NCBI GenBank assembly: GCA_016199425.1
Contig: JACQGT010000436.1
Location: 1 to 8,244 of the forward strand
Reading direction: 5' to 3'
Origin: Chloroflexota bacterium
GTDB lineage: Bacteria > Chloroflexota > Anaerolineae > Caldilineales > Caldilineaceae
Length of the DNA: 8,244 nucleotides
Shown here piece after piece: positions 5,057-8,244 of the stretch (the stretch's first letter is position 1; the number at the start of each line of letters is the position of its first letter). The position numbers and the translations under genes are program-made. The notes below the pieces were generated by a model. It did not search any database and had not been told where the DNA came from. It saw nothing but the letters and a program-made list of their open reading frames with translations.

Positions 5057-6055
5057 ATGACCAAACCCCGCGCCATCTACCTTCTGCGCCCCGACGCGCT
5101 GCCCAAAATCTATGGCCCGGCCCAGCAAACCGCCCTGGCCGAACTGGTGGAGTTCGTCGCTCCGCCCCAACACGCGCTCTCCGTGCAAGAGAATCCGGCT
5201 CTCCTGGCCGATGTGGAAGTGATCTTCTCCGGCTGGGGGATGCCCGCAATGGACGAGGAATTCCTGGCCCACGCGCCCAATCTGAAGGCGCTTTTCTACG
5301 GGGCCGGTTCGGTCAAGAAAATTGTTACCGGCGCTTCCTGGGCGCGGGGTGTGCGTGTGACCAGCGCCTACGGGGCCAACGCAGTGACCGTCTCCCATTA
5401 CACATTGGCTCAGGTCATCTTCAGTTTGAAGCGGGGCTGGCACTTCGCGCGGGCCATCCGGGAGAGCGGCGGATGGGTCAACCGCACGCCTGTGCCGGGG
5501 ACCTACGGCAGCACTGTGGGTCTGGTCTCCCTGGGACAGGTGGGGCGGCGGGTGGCAAAGCTGTTGCAAGTATTGGACGTGCAGGTGATCGCCTACGATC
5601 CCTTTGCCAGCGACACGGACGCCGCCGCGCTGGGCGTGGAACTGGTGGCGCTGGATGAAGTCTTTCGCCGTGCCGATGTGGTTTCTCTGCACGCGCCCTG
5701 GCTGCCGGAGACGGTGGGGATGATCACCGGCGCGCACTTTGCGTCGATGAAAGAGAATGCCACATTTATCAACACGGCCCGGGGCGCGATTGTGCGCGAG
5801 GCGGAGATGATCGCCGTCCTGCAGGAGCGGCCCGACCTCTGGGCCATTCTGGACGTGACCTATCCGGAGCCGCCCGCTCCCGATTCGTCGCTCTATTCAC
5901 TGCCGAATGTCGTCCTGACGCCCCACATCGCCGGCGCGCTGGACGACGAGTGCCAGCGCATGGGTCAGGTAATGGTGGACGAGCTACGCCGCTTCCTGGC
6001 TGGGGAGGTGATGGAATACGAGATTACTGAGGAGAGGGCGCGGATTCTAGCGTAG
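5057..6055 (+). CDS. D-isomer-specific 2-hydroxyacid dehydrogenase
   Basis: Interconverts a 2-oxo acid and the D-2-hydroxy acid using NAD(P)H in the cytoplasm; the substrate is not identifiable from sequence. The 332-residue length fits the family. The N-terminal part of the substrate domain precedes the nucleotide-binding fold (about 104-293), which has a glycine motif in TVGLVSLGQVGRRVA (about 153-167) and Asp181 at the end of the second strand (VIAYDP), favouring NAD. The catalytic residues are visible: Arg242 in NTARGAIV, Glu271 in DVTYPEPP with Asp266 before it, and His290 in LTPHIAGA. The glycine motif is slightly atypical, with Ser158 where the family usually has Gly (G-x-V-S-L-G-x-V-G). 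Start ATG 5057 lies 24 bases after the Uma2 stop with a CGGAAG site upstream. It faces the PIN toxin remnant convergently across 24 bases. Phosphoglycerate, glyoxylate or hydroxypyruvate reductase roles are all possible. Confidence 0.92.
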   Translation: MTKPRAIYLLRPDALPKIYGPAQQTALAELVEFVAPPQHALSVQENPALLADVEVIFSGWGMPAMDEEFLAHAPNLKALFYGAGSVKKIVTGASWARGVRVTSAYGANAVTVSHYTLAQVIFSLKRGWHFARAIRESGGWVNRTPVPGTYGSTVGLVSLGQVGRRVAKLLQVLDVQVIAYDPFASDTDAAALGVELVALDEVFRRADVVSLHAPWLPETVGMITGAHFASMKENATFINTARGAIVREAEMIAVLQERPDLWAILDVTYPEPPAPDSSLYSLPNVVLTPHIAGALDDECQRMGQVMVDELRRFLAGEVMEYEITEERARILA

Positions 6056-6069
6056 CAAGACTCAGGTCA

Positions 6070-6096
6070 CTGATTCGCATTATCCTTCCGAATCAG
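6070..6096. terminator. Candidate hairpin between convergent genes
   Basis: CTGATTCG (6070-6077) and CGAATCAG (6089-6096) form a perfect 8-bp stem with an 11-base loop. It spans the stop codon of the PIN gene (6082-6080) and lies 15 bases after the dehydrogenase stop. Its place between two converging genes suits a two-way terminator, but neither side carries a clear T-tract, so this is tentative. Confidence 0.35.
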
Positions 6097-6510
6097 CAGT
6101 CAGAATGCCGATAAAGTCCCCAGATGAAAGAATCGCTGTGCCTCTGAAAGCACTGAGTGAGAGCAGGTCTTTGTCCGTACTTACAAGATAGTCGGCTTGT
6201 CCCAATTGGGCGCAGCGCAAGAACATTTCATCAAACGGATCGCGTATTTCGCCTTGAACAGATACGAATCCGACGACTTCATCTCCGAGGATGCGGACCG
6301 CTTCCAGAAAATCAGGCACACGGTTCGGCACGCTACGCAGTCGTTCGTGTATCCACGCCCGCTCAATACGTCTGCGTATTCGTCGTAGATTTCCTGGCTG
6401 TAGAGCAAAACAAAACGCCCCTCGCGCCACGCCGCTACAATTTGGGCGGGTGACGCGTGGGGCGAAAGCAGACCGGATACGATTACGCTGGTGTCAAGAA
6501 CAATTCTCAA
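6080..6510 (-). pseudogene. PIN-domain toxin (COG1569-like), broken by a one-base frameshift
   Basis: The expected product is a metal-dependent RNase toxin of a type II system. The first 49 residues (6510-6364) read MRIVLDTSVIVSGLL...YDEYADVL; the remainder continues in another frame from about 6365 to the TAA at 6082-6080 (ERAWIHERL...RDPFDEMFL...ADYLVSTDKDLLSL). Joining at TTG/GAG restores a 143-residue PIN protein with acidic residues Asp6, Glu44, Asp91/Asp94 and Asp113. The simplest explanation is loss of one G from TTGGAG at 6362-6366. As written, the first frame runs on with unrelated residues to a stop at 6181, giving 109 aa without half the active site. The start is TTG (6510-6508), overlapping the antitoxin stop as TTGA, so coupling to the antitoxin is intact. 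Whether it is dead, a sequencing error or recoded is open. Confidence 0.85.
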
Positions 6511-6806
6511 GGCTGGATCGTTCGTTCCCTACGCGATGTTTGTATCGTGCTGTGTACGATTTCGTCAATTTCGTCGAACGGAATCTCTTTTGTTGCAGTG
6601 TGGACCACCTCCTGCGCCTCGCGCAGACGCTCGCGCACCCGATTTTTGGCGGCGTTGAGCAACTCCCGATAGCGCTGGGCACTTAACAGCACGGCGTAGT
6701 CTCGCCCATATTTTTCTATCACAACGTCCTCGCGGTTTTCCACAGCCCGGCTTACAATCAATCCTGTGTGCTGTTTCAGCTCAGAAATGGGAACACTCAC
6801 AGTCAT
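6507..6806 (-). CDS. Phd/YefM-family antitoxin
   Basis: Neutralises the adjacent PIN toxin and probably represses its own promoter. The 99-residue protein has the family layout: an N-terminal DNA-binding part (MTVSVPISELKQHTGLIVSRA, then DVVIEKYGRDYAVLLSAQRY, about 1-46) and a charged helical C-terminus (about 47-99) that would wrap the toxin. ATG 6806-6804 is chosen because the family begins at this point; the frame stays open far upstream only as a shadow inside the DUF2264 gene. AGGAG lies 10 bases upstream. The stop TGA (6509-6507) overlaps the toxin TTG start by 3 bases (TTGA), a standard coupled arrangement. Unlike the toxin, this gene shows no damage. A promoter and a perfect inverted repeat lie immediately upstream. 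Confidence 0.9.
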   Translation of the reverse strand: MTVSVPISELKQHTGLIVSRAVENREDVVIEKYGRDYAVLLSAQRYRELLNAAKNRVRERLREAQEVVHTATKEIPFDEIDEIVHSTIQTSRRERTIQP

Positions 6807-6839
6807 AGTGCGTTTTCTCCTGGGACAACCAGACGAACC

Positions 6840-6858
6840 AGACACAATTGATGTGTCT
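6840..6858. promoter_or_regulatory. Operator-like inverted repeat before the antitoxin
   Basis: AGACACA (6840-6846) and TGTGTCT (6852-6858) form a perfect 7-bp inverted repeat with a 5-base spacer. It begins right at the edge of the predicted -10 box and covers the predicted transcription start. This is where a Phd/YefM antitoxin or toxin-antitoxin complex would bind to autorepress. Confidence 0.55.
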
Positions 6859-6887
6859 ACAGTAGCACATCCCGCGCACAGCGTCAA
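6859..6887 (-). promoter_or_regulatory. Promoter of the toxin-antitoxin pair
   Basis: On the minus strand TTGACG (6887-6882, 5 of 6) and TACTGT (6864-6859; the key first two and last bases match) are separated by 17 bases. The -35 box physically includes the TGA stop codon of the DUF2264 gene (6886-6884). The expected start lies near 6852, inside the inverted repeat. Confidence 0.55.
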
Positions 6888-8044
6888 CGCCCCCGCAGCG
6901 CGTGGTCGCATGCCATATCTGCCCCGCCCCACGCCTTTTGACTGGTCCACGGCGCGGGCGGATCGGCCCAGAAGGGATCGGACGGGGGCAGGCCCAGAGG
7001 CAGCAGTCCCACCGCACACAGGTAGAGGCTGCCCGTGCAGATGTACGTTTCGCCCATCCCTGGCTGGTGGCCGTAGAATCCGATACGCAGCCAGCCGTCG
7101 TCGTCGAATGTGCCTGGCGCACCCATCTGGCGGCGAATGATCGCGCTCAGCGCGGCCCGCACCTGACCGGGGGTGACTTCTTCCGGCAGGGCGTGGAGCA
7201 ACGCGGCCTGGGCCAGGGATTGAAACGCGCCAAAGCGATAGGCCAGGGAGCGGCCAATCGCCGGGTAGGTCCCCTCCGGAGAGATCAGCCGTTCCTGAAT
7301 CACCGCGTAACGGGTGGCCCGCTCCCCCACAGCCGGCAGCATCCCCTTCCACTCCGGGTAGACCGCCTGCACACTTGTCAGCACGTCGATGAGCATTGGT
7401 TGGATGACGAAGCTGTTGTAATAGTCCCAATGGAATTCCGGCCCGTCGCCGTAGAGACCGTCGCCCAGATACCACTGTTCGTGCTGGCGCAACGCGTAGT
7501 CTACGCGCATGGGATCCCAATCCGCCACACCCGCCGTGTGTAGAAAGGCTTCGATCTGCGCGGCGAAAAGCAGCCAGTTGTTGGCGTGGGGTTTGCGGGT
7601 GCGGGTGGATCGGAAGGCATCCACGGCCTGGGTTTTGGTCGTCTCAGAAAGTGGTTGCCAGAGAACTTTCGGCGCGCGTACAAATGCTTCGGCCAGGAAT
7701 GCGGCGTCCACAATCGGCTGGTGTTCGTAGCTGAAATTGAGAAAATCTGGCGACGCGGGGTCCACGCCGGAAGCCACTATGCGCCGGGCCAGATCGGCCA
7801 GTTCCGCCCGCAACGCCTCCTCTTCCCCCGTCAACCCCTGTAACTCTAGCCACGGAGCAATCCCACAGAGCAGACGCCCCACCGCTTCCAAATGGGCGAA
7901 GTGATGGCGAACGGTGCTTTCCGGGCGGTGTTCCACGGGCATACGCGCTCGCAGCTCACCCGCCGCGCCCGCTTCCAGCACAGGCCGGGCGATACGTTCC
8001 AGGACAGAGAGCCAATCGGCACGGTCCGCGTTTGCGTCATTCAT
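6884..8044 (-). CDS. DUF2264-family protein (predicted alpha/alpha-barrel carbohydrate-active protein)
   Basis: A 386-residue protein matching the DUF2264 (COG4289) pattern along its length: MPVEHR near residue 35, HLEAVGRLLCGIAPWLEL (about 50-68), SPDFLNFSYEHQPIVDAAFLAEA, KPHANNWLLFAAQIEAFL, then WYLGDGLYGDGPEFHWDYYNSFVIQPML, and a C-terminal GRSLAYRFGAFQSLAQAALL. The many Trp, Tyr, His and Asp residues in the GDGPEFHWDYYNS region look like a sugar-binding or catalytic groove. I recall that this family overlaps a CAZy beta-glucuronidase family (GH154), but have not verified it. No signal peptide is seen, so it probably acts in the cytoplasm on imported saccharides. ATG 8044-8042 is chosen; AAAGG lies about 12 bases upstream. 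It is transcribed toward the antitoxin, whose promoter starts within its last codons, so read-through is possible. Confidence 0.85.
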   Translation of the reverse strand: MNDANADRADWLSVLERIARPVLEAGAAGELRARMPVEHRPESTVRHHFAHLEAVGRLLCGIAPWLELQGLTGEEEALRAELADLARRIVASGVDPASPDFLNFSYEHQPIVDAAFLAEAFVRAPKVLWQPLSETTKTQAVDAFRSTRTRKPHANNWLLFAAQIEAFLHTAGVADWDPMRVDYALRQHEQWYLGDGLYGDGPEFHWDYYNSFVIQPMLIDVLTSVQAVYPEWKGMLPAVGERATRYAVIQERLISPEGTYPAIGRSLAYRFGAFQSLAQAALLHALPEEVTPGQVRAALSAIIRRQMGAPGTFDDDGWLRIGFYGHQPGMGETYICTGSLYLCAVGLLPLGLPPSDPFWADPPAPWTSQKAWGGADMACDHALRGR

Positions 8045-8067
8045 CAGGTTGATATGCCTTTCGTGTA

Positions 8068-8097
8068 GTGAATGTGTTAGGGAGTAGGGCTTGTCAA
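8068..8097 (-). promoter_or_regulatory. Weak candidate promoter for the DUF2264 gene
   Basis: On the minus strand a perfect TTGACA (8097-8092) lies about 50 bases before the ATG, but the best -10 (TTCACT, 19 bases further) is poor. The 11-mer TTGACAAGCCC is shared with the strong promoter at 4147. A regulated promoter needing an activator would look like this; chance is equally possible. Confidence 0.25.
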
Positions 8098-8206
8098 GAG
8101 ATTACTACAGCGCGGCGCAAATAACTAGCTCGACAATGTTAGATTACGAAAATCCGTGAATTTAGCGCCGGTTTCACGCCACTGAGCGCATTGACCAGTG
8201 AGCGCT

Positions 8207-8242
8207 GGTTGAGTAGCCGAGTCTTCGAGGCGTATCGAAACC
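8207..8242. repeat. Imperfect palindromic repeat at the window end
   Basis: GGTTGAGTAGCC (8207-8218) is matched in reverse by GGCGTATCGAAACC (8229-8242), with a short TCGA-rich centre. I recognise the 'GGTTGAGTAG...CGTATCGAAACC' form as a small dispersed palindrome found between genes in several high-GC bacterial groups. It is the fourth distinct palindromic type in this window and may continue past the edge. Confidence 0.55.
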
Positions 8243-8244
8243 AA

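Noticed and set aside
6807..7520. Upstream extension of the antitoxin frame to 337 codons
   Set aside because: The extension lies inside the DUF2264 gene in another frame, is Arg/Gly/Ala-rich, and the antitoxin family starts at the ATG at 6806 with its own AGGAG.
8180..8205. Direct repeat CACTGAGCGC / CAGTGAGCGC with 16-bp period
   Set aside because: Only two short copies with one mismatch; too little to distinguish from chance in GC-rich DNA.

Overview
The window looks like a chromosomal segment of a high-GC Chloroflexota bacterium (Anaerolineae / Caldilineae / Ardenticatenia-like). This is inferred from a secreted protein with a Pro-Thr 'PTPTPT' linker, a Uma2-family protein with a Glu/Arg-rich coiled-coil tail, a BdbC-type DsbB, a DUF2264 protein, and several small palindromic or tandem repeat elements between genes. 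No rRNA, tRNA, CRISPR array, transposase or phage gene is visible.

Layout. (1) 1-258, minus: 5' end of peptidyl-tRNA hydrolase (pth), cut by the window edge. (2) 259-607: a gene-free stretch holding three different palindromic elements. (3) 608-3073, minus: a tightly packed three-gene cluster, read in the order membrane-anchored DsbA-like thioredoxin, DsbB fused to a c-type cytochrome, and a secreted, membrane-anchored protein with an Ig-like domain and Pro-Thr linker. (4) 3074-3275: a divergent control region with facing promoters over a CTGTACAG palindrome, then a 7-bp tandem repeat lying between a strong Shine-Dalgarno and the core start of the next gene. (5) 3276 (or 3234)-4118, plus: a classical short-chain dehydrogenase. 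(6) 4147-6055, plus: a near-consensus sigma70-type promoter driving a Uma2-family protein and a D-2-hydroxyacid dehydrogenase. (7) 6080-6806, minus: a Phd/YefM antitoxin and a PIN-domain toxin broken by a one-base frameshift, with a visible promoter and operator-like inverted repeat. (8) 6884-8044, minus: a DUF2264 protein. (9) 8045-8244: upstream DNA ending in a fourth palindromic element.

The most interesting unit is the thiol-oxidation cluster. The DsbA-like protein would oxidise exported proteins and pass electrons to the DsbB part of the fusion. The fused extracytoplasmic cytochrome c could move them, or quinol-derived electrons, on to a terminal acceptor. The fusion is directly readable; the electron route is inference. 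The second point of interest is the 7-bp repeat at the SDR start: 7 is not a multiple of 3, so copy-number change would alter which start codon is in frame. The third is the frameshifted PIN toxin beside an intact antitoxin.
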